From Auriscalpium vulgare (lineage: Eukaryota > Basidiomycota > Agaricomycetes > Russulales > Auriscalpiaceae): 64,000 nucleotides of DNA. Shown here one piece after another: positions 22,664-34,438 of this stretch; the stretch's first letter is position 1, and every line of letters starts with the position of its first letter. The position numbers and the translations under genes are program-made. The stretch lies in NCBI GenBank assembly GCA_019915015.1, contig JAHBBC010000014.1:744001-808000 (forward strand). Reading direction: 5' to 3'. Below the pieces are notes generated by a model that was not told the origin of the DNA, did no database searches, and saw nothing but the letters and a program-made list of their open reading frames with translations.

Positions 22664-24107
22664 ATGCCCGCCCTTCCCCTCGAGCTAGTCGCAACCTTGG
22701 TCAAGAACGTCGACTCTCCCAGTGCCCTGGCCTCCTTACGACTTGCGAACAAAACGCTGCACTCATTCGCAACCCCGTATCTCTACCGCCAATTGTTCCT
22801 CAAGCCCACGCTCAGGAACATCGACGCGTTCGAGAGCATTGTGCGGTGCTTCGCGCAACACGTGGAGGAGGTGCACTACGTCGAGGACGTGCACGTCTAC
22901 GATAACGAGGGCAACCAAGTAGGCTCTGCAAATATTGGGCTTACCTCAGGTGCGCGTTCCGCATTCCTCCATACGCCGTGCGCCAAACGACAGCAAAAAT
23001 GTGTCTTCAGAAGAAGAGGGCCGCCTGGCCACGCGAATAACGGACGCGATACTGCTCTTACGCCGACTGCCTCGCCTCCACACCGTTGTCCTGTCCCTCT
23101 TCACAGCGGATGACGAGGTCCACACCTTCTTTTTCCGGCAGATGGTCGTCCTCGGCGCACTCGCCACCCTTCCCGCCGCCTCAACGACCCGCGCGCGTCT
23201 CGAGCAAGCAACACTGGACAGCGTCCTCGCGGACCCGGCCGCGGCGCGTCCCGAATTCGCGCTCGCGCTCGCGGCTCTCGGCGCGGTCCCGCACCTGCGC
23301 ATCGCGACGGAGACATGGTTCGGCAACACGGACGCGCCCGACGAGTTGATCGCGTTCTGGGGCGTCACAGTCTCGTTCGCGCTTCTCTGGGCCCCCGGGC
23401 TGGCGGCGAATCTGAGCGCGCTGACGCTGCACAGCGATAAAGACGTCGGAGTCCACACAGCCCTGTCGATGGAGGGGCTTTTGTTCCCGAACCTTGGAGA
23501 GCTTTCGCTCAAGCGCGTATGGTTTCATTCGGTCATCGGCGCAGAAGAATTTATCGTCCGGCATCATGCGACGCTGTGGGGTCTCAAGCTCTTCGGGTGC
23601 AAAGTACCTGTCGACTTTGCGGATCACTCCTACATCGGCGTCCGCTTCTGGCGGCACATATGGACGCGGTTCGCGGAGGAGCTGCAAGTGCTTAGGCAGC
23701 TGTCTGTCAACATTCAGAGGCAGCCGGCCATGCTTTACCAGGCAGTCCTAGGCGGATCCAGGTCACGGCCAGTAGTGGAGATAACATACGTCCAATACGA
23801 CCCGACCGACGCCACGGTGCCGTATCGATTGTATGAAGGCCTGCTTTCTGGTGCAGAAGACGATACAAAGGCTTTGGAGAGGCTAAAGGCGGTGGTGGAT
23901 GCGAGGCAACATAGAAGTAGTGTATCCTGGTACGTACACTATATGCTTCTTGTAAGAAAGAGCTACGTTCACATGCGAGCTATGTACACAAGAACTACAT
24001 ATTTGCGCGATTGCAGCCGCAGCGAGACCCACGAGTCCACGCAGGACCGCCACGCCGTTCGACGCGCCCGCGAGTTCCAACACGGAATGAAATTCATATC
24101 ATCGTAG
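22664..24107 (+). CDS. F-box-like / leucine-rich-repeat type protein
   Basis: The N terminus, LPLELVATLVKNVDSPSALA then SLRLANKTLHSFATPYLYRQ, is the degenerate F-box found in many Agaricomycete proteins. Exon 1 is 22664-22949 and exon 2 starts at 23011; the split codon joins LTS to EEEGRLATRI. The remaining 350 residues hold leucine-rich stretches (LSALTLHSDKD, NLGELSLKRVWF, LWGLKLFGCKV) like the irregular repeats of such proteins. A probable last intron (about 23930-24016) has a length divisible by three, so the frame is open with or without splicing; the stop is at 24105-24107. Substrate-receptor role in an SCF complex is inferred from the family only. Confidence 0.75.
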
Positions 24108-24197
24108 GTGCGTGGGTGGATGGCGGAAGCGCCAATAGCGATACTGTATAAAGTGACCAATGTCCTTTGGAAGACTGAATTACATGGGAAACCAACT

Positions 24198-24974
24198 TCA
24201 CGACTGCGCTTCTTGGAGAACGCCCGACCGCGGAAGCCACACACCAAGAGCAACCTGAGTCGTCCGTGCGGCAAGGTTCGACACAACAGCACCAGCGCGC
24301 ATCGCCAAGCGGATTGGCAGCGTCAGCGGCGGCAACAGGAGGGCGAGGAATTGCTTCATTGGCAACATGTCAGCGATCGCTTGGTTTGAAGGCGAAGCAC
24401 GCAGCATGCTCACGTCGGGGTGATAGAAATCTTCCTGCAGCTCGATGTAGTGCAGCCCGCCTTCCTGTCGCAGCCGCAGCAGTGTTATCAAACGTGCGGG
24501 GGCAGGGCCGAAGGGCGACAATCTCATATGGAACTTCTGAGTTATGTCGAGGTATACAGTGCTCTGCGCCTCGTCATACGCTTTTTCACACGTCGAAAGG
24601 TATTTTCAGTGCTCAGCGTATGAGAGAAAATGACGACTCACAGACACTGTTCACAGTCAAGTCTATATGCGGAGATATGATCCGGTACCATCTTTTATGC
24701 GTTGCGTTCAATCATCGAACGCACGAGTACAGATATCCAACGCACTGGAAAATTCCCAAAATGCTTTCGCGCGAGGCTGGCGCAGACGCGACGGTAACGA
24801 CAGGGTGGTGAAACGCGGCGTCGCTGGTGAAGTATCTGCGACGATGTCAAGCGTTCCTCGAGCCTCGAGTGCGATGGCGACGTACTTCTGGACGGCTGCT
24901 TTCTGGATATCTGGCGAGGCCGAGGTGGTGAGGAGCTGGACGACCTTCTCTATGTCTTCGGCGGGGTTCTGCAT
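24198..24974 (-). CDS. SnoaL/NTF2-like domain protein (SigF-like type)
   Basis: Four exons join into a protein of the NTF2-like fold common in Agaricomycetes. It starts MQNPAEDIEKVVQLLTTSAS, then after intron 1 QKYFTSDAAFHHPVVTV, after intron 2 QWYRIISPHIDLTVNSV, and the last exon gives YDEAQSTVYLDITQKFHMRL, SPFGPAPARLITLLRL and IELQEDFYHPDVSM, ending near VALGVWLPRSGVLQEAQ. The C-terminal part has a hydrophobic segment (LPMKQFLALLLPPLTLPIRLA) that may bind membrane. It lies head to head with the monooxygenase, 154 bases apart. Function in this family is unknown; no catalytic residues can be named. Confidence 0.8.
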
Positions 24975-25128
24975 CGTGGTCAGACTCTGAGCGGCGGACA
25001 AGCGCACGCGGAGGAACACAACGCGACGCGCGACGTCATGGACACCTTGCATGTGATTCTGCATGACGTCACGCGCGCTGCTTCGCGTCGTATAAACCTC
25101 CACCACACACACAGAGCTCATCACAACC
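24975..25128. promoter_or_regulatory. 154-bp bidirectional promoter
   Basis: Only 154 bases separate the start codons of the NTF2-like gene (-) and the monooxygenase (+). A TATAAAC at 25091-25097 lies about 32 bases before the monooxygenase ATG, implying a very short 5' UTR. Two tgacgtca-like CRE half-sites occur near 25031-25071 (cgacgtcat, tgacgtcac). Confidence 0.6.
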
Positions 25129-27785
25129 ATGCCTTCCCGCGCCCTCGTCGCCGCTCAGGACACCCTGCGCGTGTATTTACACGACCTCCTCGCCGCCGTG
25201 AAATCGTTCAACATTTTGTATCTCATCAACCCATGGCCCACTCTCTGTCTCGGGCTTGACTTGGCCTACATCGCCATCCAGCTCGTCATCATCGCTCTCT
25301 TCAAACCAGTGCGCCCGCTCAACCTCAGATGTATGCGCTGGATGCTCACCCCCTCCTAGAAGCCGCCGAAGTCGGGCAAGCTCAAGAAGCCATATGGTCG
25401 GATCGCAGTTGTCGGTGAGCGGGGATGCACCAAGGACGCCTTGCCCGCTGTTTCTCATATCTCCGGTTTCTCGCAGGTGCGGGCCTCACTGGTGTATCCT
25501 CCGCGGCACACGCAATCGCGCACAATTTTGAGGTTGTCATATTTGAGGGTGCGTCGAGCTCGCCATGAGAAGCCGTTTCCACTGCTTATACCAGAGGCGC
25601 AGCAAACAAGGACGTCGGTGGAATCTGGGCCAACGTCAACAAGACGTCTTCGCTGCAACTCAATTCTTTGCTATACCGTTTCCATCCTGCCCTCCTCTGG
25701 TCGCGCGCCTTCCCCTACCGCGATGAAATATTGTCTGGTAGGGCGCCCTTCCCTATCATACAAGTTGACCTAAACATATGCGCATTGCAGAAATACGCAG
25801 GATTTGGAAAGAGTACAAACTGGAATCACGCACGCACTTGAATGTAAGTATATGCGCCGCGTACCAGAGCAGATGGAATTGACGAAACGCGAGAAAAGTC
25901 TCCTGTTACGTCCATCCGGCGGGCCGACAACACCCAGTCGCCTGGTGCGAAATGGGTCGTGAACGACGGCGCTGACGGCGTTTTCGACGCAGTCATCGTC
26001 ACTGTCGGGACGTGCGGAAAGCCCATGATGATCGGGCTCCCGGGCATGCCCAAGCAACATGAGAACAAACAGCAGCACAACGGCAATAGCACGAGCAATG
26101 GGGATGCAACCTCCACGGACAAGCCCATCGACCCACGCGACGAGGACACCCCGTCTTACGCCCAGGTTGCAAGCCAGGAGCCGACCCCGATCGAGCGACA
26201 CCAAAAGGAGACGCATGTCGGGGATGCAACCTCCACGGACAAGCCCATCGACCCGCGCGACGAGGACACCCCGTCTTACGCCCAGGTTGCAAGCCAGGAG
26301 CCGACCCCGATCGAGCCACACCGACAGGAGACGCATGTCGCAGACGACGACAAGTCCGACGACGACAAGTCCTCGGACGAGGAGACATACCAGGGCACGG
26401 TGCTGCACTCGTCCGAGCTTGACGACGCGGATCTGGAGGGAAAGACGGTGCTTGTGGTCGGAAGTGGTGCCAGCGGCGTGGAGGCTGTCGAGACGGCGCT
26501 GCAAAGGGGCGCGAAGCGCACTGTGATGTTCGCCCGGGACGATAAGGTATGTGTCTCTTGCGACGAGATGAGCTGCGCTGACTGTTATTACTGAGCACAG
26601 TGGATCCTACCAAGGTTGGAAGGTTGCTGCGCCTTGCATTGAAGTATTACTGATTCTGATGCAGGAATATCGTCCTCGACACAACAATCTCGGCGCAGCC
26701 TTTCGGGCGCGAGATGCCGTTGAGGTTCGTGTTCTGTAACCACCTCATCCTGAAGCCTGAATTGTAATGCGACATGTCAGTGTTGTTTGGGAAACACTTC
26801 TCAAGTATACTCAATACCACGGCGTCGAGGATCTTGTTCCATACAACAAGGGATTGTACGAGTCCACCCCAGTACGCACCTTCCGTATTGCCTTGTCTTC
26901 CAATCGCCGTACTGATTTGATTGTGCGCATGGGCATGCGTCAGGTTCTCAACGACGTGTTCCTGCAGCACGTTCGCGACGGACGCTGTGAGTACGTCCGC
27001 GGCGACACACTGCGCTTCACGAAGTCTGGCGTACTCGTCCGCGTGCGCCCGCGCGGCACGAAATCAGGCGACAAAGGCCCCGACGACCAGCCATTCCAGG
27101 AGAAGGACTTCGCCGGCCCGGTCGTTGTGCTCGCGACGGGCTTCCACAAGCCGGAGCTCGACTTCCTTCCGGAGGACTTGTTCCCGGAAGGCTATGGTCG
27201 CCCGAACCTGTACCTCCAGAACTTCTCGACGGAGGACTGGAGTGTCCTGACGACGAACTCTTCGTACCAAAATGCCATAGGTACGTTTATCTCGCTGATG
27301 ATTGCGTGGCTTAGCAGCTGATTGCATTCGTCCCTAGGCACTGTGTAAGTGCATATGTGATCAATATACTTGACTTGAAATGCACTGACTTTCTTGTCAC
27401 CATGCAACAGCGGCCACTTGTGAGTGCATTCATAATTCCGCAGGGAAGCCGCTCATTTGCTCCGATCCTAGCCACATCGGCATTTACACGCGCATCCTCC
27501 TGCTCCTGCTGCTGGACAAAAACGCACGCCCGCGACCGGAGGACATGAAGTTGTGGGTCGACTTCCTGCGCTGGGTGAAGCAGGGCGCGCGCGGCGGCGC
27601 GCTCGGGTTCTTCACGTACATGGAGCTGAGTGCGTCTTATACGAATTATGGCCATGCGGACGTGCTGACGGCGATGATCGTGATTGACAGTGATATGGTG
27701 CTTGACCTTCCATGTGTTCCGCCCGGACCGACTGCGGTGGATTTTCTTCACGATGCAGGGATGGGGGCTTCGTGTGAAGGGGTGA
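25129..27785 (+). CDS. flavin-containing monooxygenase with repeat insertion
   Basis: An FAD- and NADPH-dependent oxygenase. Exon 1 has a hydrophobic stretch (LCLGLDLAYIAIQLVIIALF), then GRIAVVGAGLTGVSSAAHAI binds FAD, followed by GGIWANVNKTSSLQLNSL. Residues near 26400 read YQGTVLHSSELDDADLEGK, the family's FxGxxxH-type signature, and VLVVGSGASGVEAVETAL binds NADPH. Later blocks are GVEDLVPYNKG, VVVLATGFHKPELDFLPED and NLYLQNFSTEDWSVL; the end reads WIFFTMQGWGLRVKG with stop at 27783-27785. At least eight short introns are needed. Between the two halves lies an acidic, twice repeated 40-residue insertion (26100-26339) not normal for the family. Substrate unknown. Confidence 0.88.
26100..26339 (+). 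repeat. 120-bp tandem repeat inside the monooxygenase
   Basis: Two head-to-tail units (26100-26219, 26220-26339) differ at only a few bases; each encodes 40 residues beginning GDATSTDKPIDPRDEDTPSY. It keeps the frame and is followed by an Asp/Lys/Ser-rich tract. Confidence 0.9.
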
Positions 27786-29383
27786 AAAGGCTGAGCAGCA
27801 TGGCTGCCGATGAGGGAATGGAGGCGCAGCAGAAGCCTGCTTAACTGTCGCCATGTGTCAGTTTATGGACGTTAGAAGATTCTTGGAGACAGCCTAGATT
27901 GTAATTGTAGACAGCAGAGCTCTGAATGTGTACCGAATCGCCGAGCGACAGTGGTAGGAGAACTTGAAGTCACGGCCCAGTGACACGAGTCAGCATTTCA
28001 AAGATAAGACCGACCAGACAAGCATTTCGTATCGCCACCTTGAGAACGCGCGGGGTCGACAACGCGAGTCGTGTGCTGACACGGTCCCGTGTTTGCGCCC
28101 GCCGTCGGACGTCGGGCAAAGTGTAAGCCCGCCATGGCCGTGCATGTGGAATTGTCCGTCACGGAGTGCTGGGCTGCGGATGATACACTGAGGAACGAGA
28201 CTCCAGAGGAAGTGAGTATAGATACGCACTGTGATCCCATCGACTCGCCCCTCCAGACTGTCGACATAAGTGCCCCAACATACACACACGCATCTTGTCC
28301 TGGTCCCCATGGTGCTCCTTCTCAGCGCTGTCCGCGTAAGCGAACAAGGGAAGCGCAGCACTTGCAGCAAACAAGAGCCGTGAAAGCACGGACAAGGTAG
28401 TGAGCGTCGGCCGTTCTGAACTAGCGGTCTGCAGGAAGTGCACATCGAGGATAGACTCAGAGACACGACTGCCAAGGCCACCGCAGAGAGGCGAGCCGCA
28501 GAAGCTGCTGGCTGCGCCCCACATCCCATGCAGCGTCAAACTACCAACGGACTATGGCGGCCATATATTCTGCAGAAAACATATTAACGCATGTGGTGTG
28601 CCACACTATGTGACTGAGTTTAAGCACACGTAGTGGGCCCCGGTCCCACTGCACCAAAGGAGAAGGCCGTATTCAGCGAACTCACGACGTAAGTAGTCAC
28701 CTCCCGACATTCGTCGCTTTTGTCAGGATACTGGAAAAACGCAGGACACCCGACTCTGACTGGAACGCAGTCAATGCGCGATTCATAGGCATAGACTCAC
28801 CTACCTAATAGAACGTGGAAGCGGCCTTCGCCACATACGTCGGGGAAGTGTGACGAAGATCCCGTCGGCGTGGACATCGTCCGAGATGCAGCGTGGTGAA
28901 GACGCTATTGTGCGTCGCTTACGCGTGGCTGGGTTGCCTGGCTATTGTTGGCTTCCCTGCGTGCGAGGCCGTGCACTTCACGACGCAAACCATAAGGTGC
29001 TCCGTAACGTGGTAGCGTCACAAAGGCTGAAGTGAACGACGCTTGTCGTCGACGTCGTGGTCGCTGCGGACACGCAAGCGGAGGTGCCGGCAACAGCCGG
29101 ATAGTCGATGGCGGACGACGACTTGAGCTTTGGCATGACCGCGAACCGCAAAGGCCCTTGGGCATGCGCAGACCATCACGCACACAATGGCTTCAAAGAG
29201 TGGCTTCAAAGAGTGGCTTCAAAGATCAAGGGCGCGCAGGCAGGCCGGCAGGGACCAACATAGGCTTCGCGTCGAAGGCCCATTGTTCCCCGGCGTCTAT
29301 GTGCACGAGGCTCCCTGCTGGAACAATGGCGGTTTCTACAGTGGAGTGCGCACCCGGCACGCTTTGCGTCCATTCTTCTCCCC
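27786..29383. other. intergenic with one unsupported minus-strand ORF
   Basis: Bases 27990-28529 form a minus-strand ATG-to-stop frame of 179 codons with a hydrophobic N terminus (AARLSAVALAVVSLSLS) and several cysteines, but no family likeness, so it is not called a gene. The rest shows nothing except the 13-base tandem repeat at 29188-29226. Confidence 0.4.
29188..29226 (+). repeat. 13-bp tandem repeat, three copies
   Basis: TGGCTTCAAAGAG occurs three times in a row (last copy ends in T), 280 bases upstream of the LPMO start. Confidence 0.85.
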
Positions 29384-29390
29384 CATAAAA
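29384..29390 (+). promoter_or_regulatory. TATA box of the LPMO gene
   Basis: CATAAAA lies 120 bases before the LPMO ATG and is followed by a pyrimidine-rich leader. Confidence 0.5.
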
Positions 29391-29509
29391 GACCCTGCGC
29401 TCGTCTCGTCCTCCTCATTGCCCTTTCCTCTGCTCTCGACGAGCCAGCTTCATCCCGCCTTCCGCTCTCCACCACCCGCTCTCTCCCACCCCCCACGACT
29501 ATTTTCACG

Positions 29510-30666
29510 ATGCGCGCCTCGGTCGCCTCTGCACTTTTCTCCCTCCTCGCCCTCGTCCCGTACGCATCGGCACACGGCTTTCTCACCCAGATCGACATCG
29601 ACGGCACGTCCTACAAGGGCAACGACCCCGGCAACAGCTCCCCCTTCGCGAGCCCCATCCGCCAGATCTCAGACATCAGCCCCGTCAAGGGCGCGAGCAA
29701 CCCGTCCCTCAACTGCGGCCTCAATGCAACCGCTGCGAGCCAGGTCGCCGCAGCCAACCCCGGCTCCAAGGTTAACTTCTGGTGGGGCGATCTCGGTGGG
29801 CAGAACGTGCGTGCTCTCTCCTTCTCTTAGTCCGCGTTGCTCACATGCGCCGCAGTGGCCGCACAACACCGGCCCTCTGATGACCTACATGGCTGCCTGC
29901 GACGGAACCACCTGCGATAAGTTCGACAGCACCCAGGCCAAGTGGTTCAAGATCGATCAGATCGGCAAGAAGCAGGGGGCAAAGGACGCGTCCCCCGTGT
30001 GGTTCCAGGCCGACGTCAGTGAGTAACAGCGCATCTCCTCCGCCCATGTACGCACAGTGCTGACCACGCGCAGTGAACAAGCAGGCCATCTCCGTGACGC
30101 TCCCCACCGATCTCGCGCCGGGTGACTACCTAGTCCGCCACGAGATCATCGCGCTGCACCTCGCCACCTCGCTCGGCGGTGCCGAGTTCTACCCCTCGTG
30201 CACGCAGCTGCGCGTCGGCGGCTCGGGCAGCGGCACGCCCAACCAGACCGTGTCCTTCCCCGGTGCCTACAAGGACACCGACCCCGGTATCTTCGACGCC
30301 AACGTGAGTTTGTCCTCGTGCACAACCATCCCACATACCTAACCACTCTTTCTGCTACAGGTCTTCGACGGTAGCGATGTCTACGTCTTCCCCGGCCCCC
30401 CGGTCTCCAACCTCGCCTCGCCCTCCGACACCGCGACCGAGGCAGGCGGGCAGGCGGCCTCCAGTGCCGCGAGCGGCAGCGCCCCCACCGCGACCGGATC
30501 GTCCACCGCGACCGGATCCGCCGCGCCCAAGGCCACCTCGACGGGCTCTTCGCAGTCCGGTGGCGGCAAGCAGTGCCGTCTGCAAAAGCGCGCCGGGCCT
30601 TCCTACCGCCGGAAGCGCTCCGCCGACGGCCGCCTGCGCCACGCCCTGCGCGCGGTCCTCTCATGA
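29510..30666 (+). CDS. AA9 lytic polysaccharide monooxygenase, secreted
   Basis: A copper enzyme that cleaves cellulose or related glucans oxidatively outside the cell. Exons 29510-29806, 29856-30018, 30074-30303 and 30361-30666 join to 331 residues. A signal peptide (SVASALFSLLALVPYASA region) ends just before HGFLTQIDIDG, so His1 would become the N-terminal half of the copper brace; the second brace histidine is in WPHNTGPLMTYMAACDG. HEIIALHLATSLGGAEFYPS then CTQLRV follows the AA9 core pattern; the place of the usual conserved Gln before xY is Glu. After the core comes a Ser/Thr/Ala-rich linker (about 60 residues) and a basic tail with CRLQKRAGPSYRRKRS instead of a CBM1. Formerly GH61. Confidence 0.92.
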
Positions 30667-31799
30667 ACGCCTCGCATCCCGTCCGCGCCACGACCATACA
30701 CGCCCTCACACGACTGCTACCCCCCTGCCCGCGCGGCACTGTAGATCTCCTTATTGGTTATTGGGCTGTATTATTGCGACCGGTGTATTATAGCATGGTG
30801 GATGCCCACTGGCTGGCGCACTAACTTACTTGTATCTGGTATAACTTGTGTATCGGGCATGCGTGCTGTACTTACGGCTAATCCAACACTCTTTGAAGGA
30901 TACGATTGTGCGCGTCTCGCATCACGGTTTATGTGTGGGTCTGAGCCAGTTTCAACCATTTCGGCAGGCATGAACACGGACTGGTCGAGCAGATGCGGAC
31001 TCTGTCTTCGATCCACTATACCACCGAGATCTAGTCAAGTCGCAGGTTTCAGTAGGTCTCAGTGTTACTTGGCCACCGTATAACAGAACAGCTACTCCTC
31101 CTCATCCGCTTGCATACGTCGTCCGCGCGGGACCCCAGCAAGCTTCATCTAGTACCTTCGTCGTCAACTTGTGCTGCGGTGCTCACGGACGCGACTACCA
31201 AAGACACAGTTCAATTCAGCGTTCTTGATTTTCAAGGCTGAGTCCACAGGTGCGTCGCACTTCCTATTCGTGTATGCCTTGATGGAGAACATGCACATGT
31301 TGAAGGGATGGCGAGCCTGATCATCGAGGGAGGCATCATCGCGCGTATCGTTTCTGCCTCTGGCGCCGCGGCGCCGCGTTTCTCAGCGTTCTGCCACAAC
31401 CCAGCGGGTTGCTATCCTATCATATCCTATCCTATCCAGCGCCTTGGAGCTCCGTAACAAGCACATTCCGTGCTCTGCGCGCTCCTGCGAAACTGCTGCG
31501 GGCAGCGGGGATCGCTCCTTACTACTGACTGAAGATATTCCCCTTGCGCATACCCTTGTGGCTTCCGGATTTTCTCGCGCTTTTCCTTCATTGCCGAGCG
31601 CTTCAAATCAGCCGTATCTTTTCACTCAAACCCCTGCGCTGTCGTTACTAGCTTAAACGAAAACCATGCCGGTGCCCCCTTGTGTCTGCAGGTTCTCACG
31701 CGGTCATAATGGCTCGGCCATGTCAATGATCAAATCGTCATGGTGAGTTCATTGCAAGCGCACTATGTAGCTTATTCCCCATGCATGCCCCACCTTGGG
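30667..31799. other. intergenic, no gene seen
   Basis: Contains the LPMO 3' region, small unrelated open frames and a TATCC microsatellite at 31412-31438. Confidence 0.5.
31412..31438 (+). repeat. (TATCC)n microsatellite
   Basis: Five imperfect copies of tatcc/tatca. Confidence 0.8.
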
Positions 31800-32106
31800 T
31801 TACTGGGTACGCCGTAGAACAACATATCGGCTACCGACATTCACGTTCAATCTGAGGTACGATCAGCGCACAAGACCACGAATGTGGACGAAAAACTTAC
31901 CAGGGCTCGCAGTCCTCTGAACGCTTGAGCCAGCAAGTAACTCTGCGCGGATCCGTGCGCTCTGCACACAGCTATCAGACATTGTTGTTCATCGTGGTAT
32001 GCGGCGACATACCTTCGATATTCCCGATGGCATAGGCTTGACTCGAATGGAGTTGAAGCAGCAGCATGACTGCGGTCGCGACAACGGTCAAGATTGGAGT
32101 CTTCAT
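31800..32106 (-). CDS. putative small secreted protein
   Basis: The first exon (32106-32013) encodes MKTPILTVVATAVMLLLQLH then SSQAYA, a good signal peptide, and IGNIE. A 51-base intron with canonical ends leads to exon 2 (31961-31901), which continues in frame ERTDPRRVTCWLKRSEDCEP. The last intron starts gtaagt at 31900; depending on the acceptor the protein ends at once or adds about ten residues to a TAA at 31800-31802, giving 51-61 residues. A cataaaag TATA-like box lies about 60 bases upstream of the ATG. No family is recognised; small cysteine-containing secreted proteins are common in wood-decay and pathogenic basidiomycetes. Confidence 0.42.
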
Positions 32107-33303
32107 CGTGCTGCTCTGGTTGGAAAGCTGCTGTCCTCTCTTCTTGCTGTTGGTCTCCTTTTATGCGCTTTCTCCATGCTTCTTGCTGACACCAACCTCC
32201 GTCACGCCGTGTACTGTGAGAGAGGACATATATCCTCTTCGATGCCATCTTTTTCGATTCCCAAACTCTGACGGTAGACACTTTGCGTGTGAAGCTGGAG
32301 TCTGGAGTCTCCAAGTCGCCCTTCCTCTACATGACGGACGGTGAGGAGTCCAGCAGTCAGAGAGATATAGAGACTGAAGCTGACCGAAACACTCGCAGCG
32401 CATGCTGAAGCGACACTTTGAAAGGGAGGGGTGTCGCGCCGTACGCTCAATGACGGCGGACGCCGTCCAGCCCGAGCTGCGATTCTTCCTTCGGATGGGG
32501 AAGCGTTGCGCCACACGACCGTTCACCTTTGAGGCGCAAAATCACCGCCGGCGTTGGCTTGGCGCACATACGATCAATATCTCTGCATGCTAATTAACTC
32601 GTACTCGGAGTGTGGGCCTTATCTCATTTCTCTTGATTGGCCTTCCTATGATCAGAAGCTGCGTGATTCTAGTCTCCGTGGCTGACCTTGGCACAGAATA
32701 GCGCGATTCATGTACTGTCATGAGAAATATAGCACCTCACCGCATGCTCTCAGTTCGTTATACTGATTGTGGGTTTCCCATCTAGATATGTAAAGGCGAA
32801 TGCACTTACTGGGCGTCCCGATGGTTCCGAGAGCTTGATGCGTCTCCGTCGTACGTTCATTCGTTTCATTGCCATCCATCAGCAAGAGGTCCTATAAACG
32901 TCACTACCAAAAGTCGCAGGTGAGTTCCTTGATCTAGATTGCGATATTAATGCTCTGTATTTTGTGCCTCAAACGCGATAGTGGACGCACTTGTACTCCG
33001 AGATCCTGCCTATCATGCTATACGAGCATCGTAACTTGCGACCCGCGCGATGATTACGACGAGCGAGATCGAGGAACAAGAAGCAGGCAGTACTTAGCGT
33101 GCACATACCTGTACGGCCTATATGCTCGCGCTGGCTGGTGCCGGGCTTAGACACAATTTGTGCATGCATGTAACTCCTGTGTGTTCATTTAAGAAGACGA
33201 ACCGGACGTAAGAATAGATGGGGCGTAAGAACCAGTAGTACTAGTGTGGTACGAAAACTCATCAAAGCTGCCACTCCCAGAGCACAAGGCGGTACGTCGT
33301 CTA
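32107..33303. other. intergenic, no gene seen
   Basis: Only short overlapping open frames on both strands, none with recognisable content. Confidence 0.5.
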
Positions 33304-34438
33304 TCATATGGTGTCCTAGGCGCATCGCGCGAGTGAGCGTGGGCGAAGTAGACACTTGAATCGACTTACTTTGACTCTGGACCAGTCGAAAACGAGGTCA
33401 AGGATTCGCTCGCGCAGGATCACCCGGCACTGGGGACATGTAAGGTGGTCCCCGAGTGGACGCAGCATGTCCTCAATCGTCGACGTAGAGGTATCTTAGA
33501 CGAGGCATCAGCAGACACCAGGACATGCCAGACGACACATACCAGCTTTGCTGTCCCACGACAAATACGACACTGCCAGCGACCACGCCCTCGTCAAATT
33601 CCTCTGGTCATGCAAATCGCACATCTGAGAGACCTCGTGAAGCCGAGGCGGCTTCACCAGCAGACGCTTGAAGGCTGCGATGCGCCCTATGTGAAGTAAG
33701 AATAGGCGCTTCAGGTAGACGCTCCCGACCTGCAGCGCGACGTCCTCGGTCATGTCGTGGAGCCGGTATGACAACAGCTGCGACGACACCACGACGGCAA
33801 GCGAGTGCACGTCCAGCATCGCGGCGAGTGAATAGAACTGCATCGGTGCCTGCGGTGCGATCGCGACGGCGAGCTCGAAGAGCGGTGCGCCAGGCACGAG
33901 ATACGCATCACTCGCAAGCCCGTAAGCCTGCAGAATCCCGATGGCGGCGAGCACGACGTCTGGGGATGGCCAGTAGTGCACGACGGGCAAACCGTAGATG
34001 ACGTGGAAGAGGATGTTGAGCACTGCGGACTCGAGCGGCACGCTCGCGAAGGCGGGAGGCGAGGCGGTCTCCTGTGCAGGGACGTGTGCGGCGAAGCGGT
34101 TGCTCGATGCGCCGAGGATCTTAGGTCGGTGTACGTAAAAAAGGACTCCGTCCTGAGAGCAAATGGTCAGGTTGGGCGGTAGCGTGTCGAGATTTGCGCT
34201 TGGGAAGAAGGTAGTGGATATGGGGACGGTCTTGCGCTCCTGCTGAACCGAGGAAGGGCCTGAAGGCTGCAAAATAATGATAATGAAGAGTGGAACGGGA
34301 TGGCAATAAAGACGGCAAACGTACCAAAGAAGGGGTGAGCTGGGGCGTCGACACTGGTCGAGGCTGAGTCGGCTGGGAAGTGGCTGGCTCCTCCTGCGGC
34401 AGCCTCCTCGTCTGAAGTGCGATGTCCAGATACTCCAT
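33304..34438 (-). CDS. BTB/POZ domain protein
   Basis: Starts at the ATG at 34438 (MEYLDIALQTRRLPQEEPAT); a 58-base intron leads into TFFPSANLDTLPPNLTICSQ then DGVLFYVHRPKILGASSNRF, the start of a fungal BTB fold used for protein-protein contact, often with Cullin-3. The following helices (LNILFHVIYGLPVVHYWPSP, LFELAVAIAPQAPMQFYSLA) and the histidine/cysteine-rich tail with LTCPQCRVILRERILDLVFDW match the Agaricomycete BTB family that ends with a CxxC. Two more introns near the 3' end put the stop (VKDTI) at 33304-33306. Partners unknown. Confidence 0.8.

Noticed and set aside
22092..22694. 200-codon minus-strand frame opposite the F-box-like start
   Set aside because: Overlaps the supported F-box-like first exon and has no family likeness.
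25308..25358. Short 29-base intron in the monooxygenase (donor gtatgc)
   Set aside because: A 51-base intron with donor gtgcgc and the same acceptor fits better and keeps the frame.
27990..28529. 179-codon minus-strand frame with a hydrophobic N terminus
   Set aside because: No recognisable domain or splice support; overlapping open frames on both strands suggest chance.
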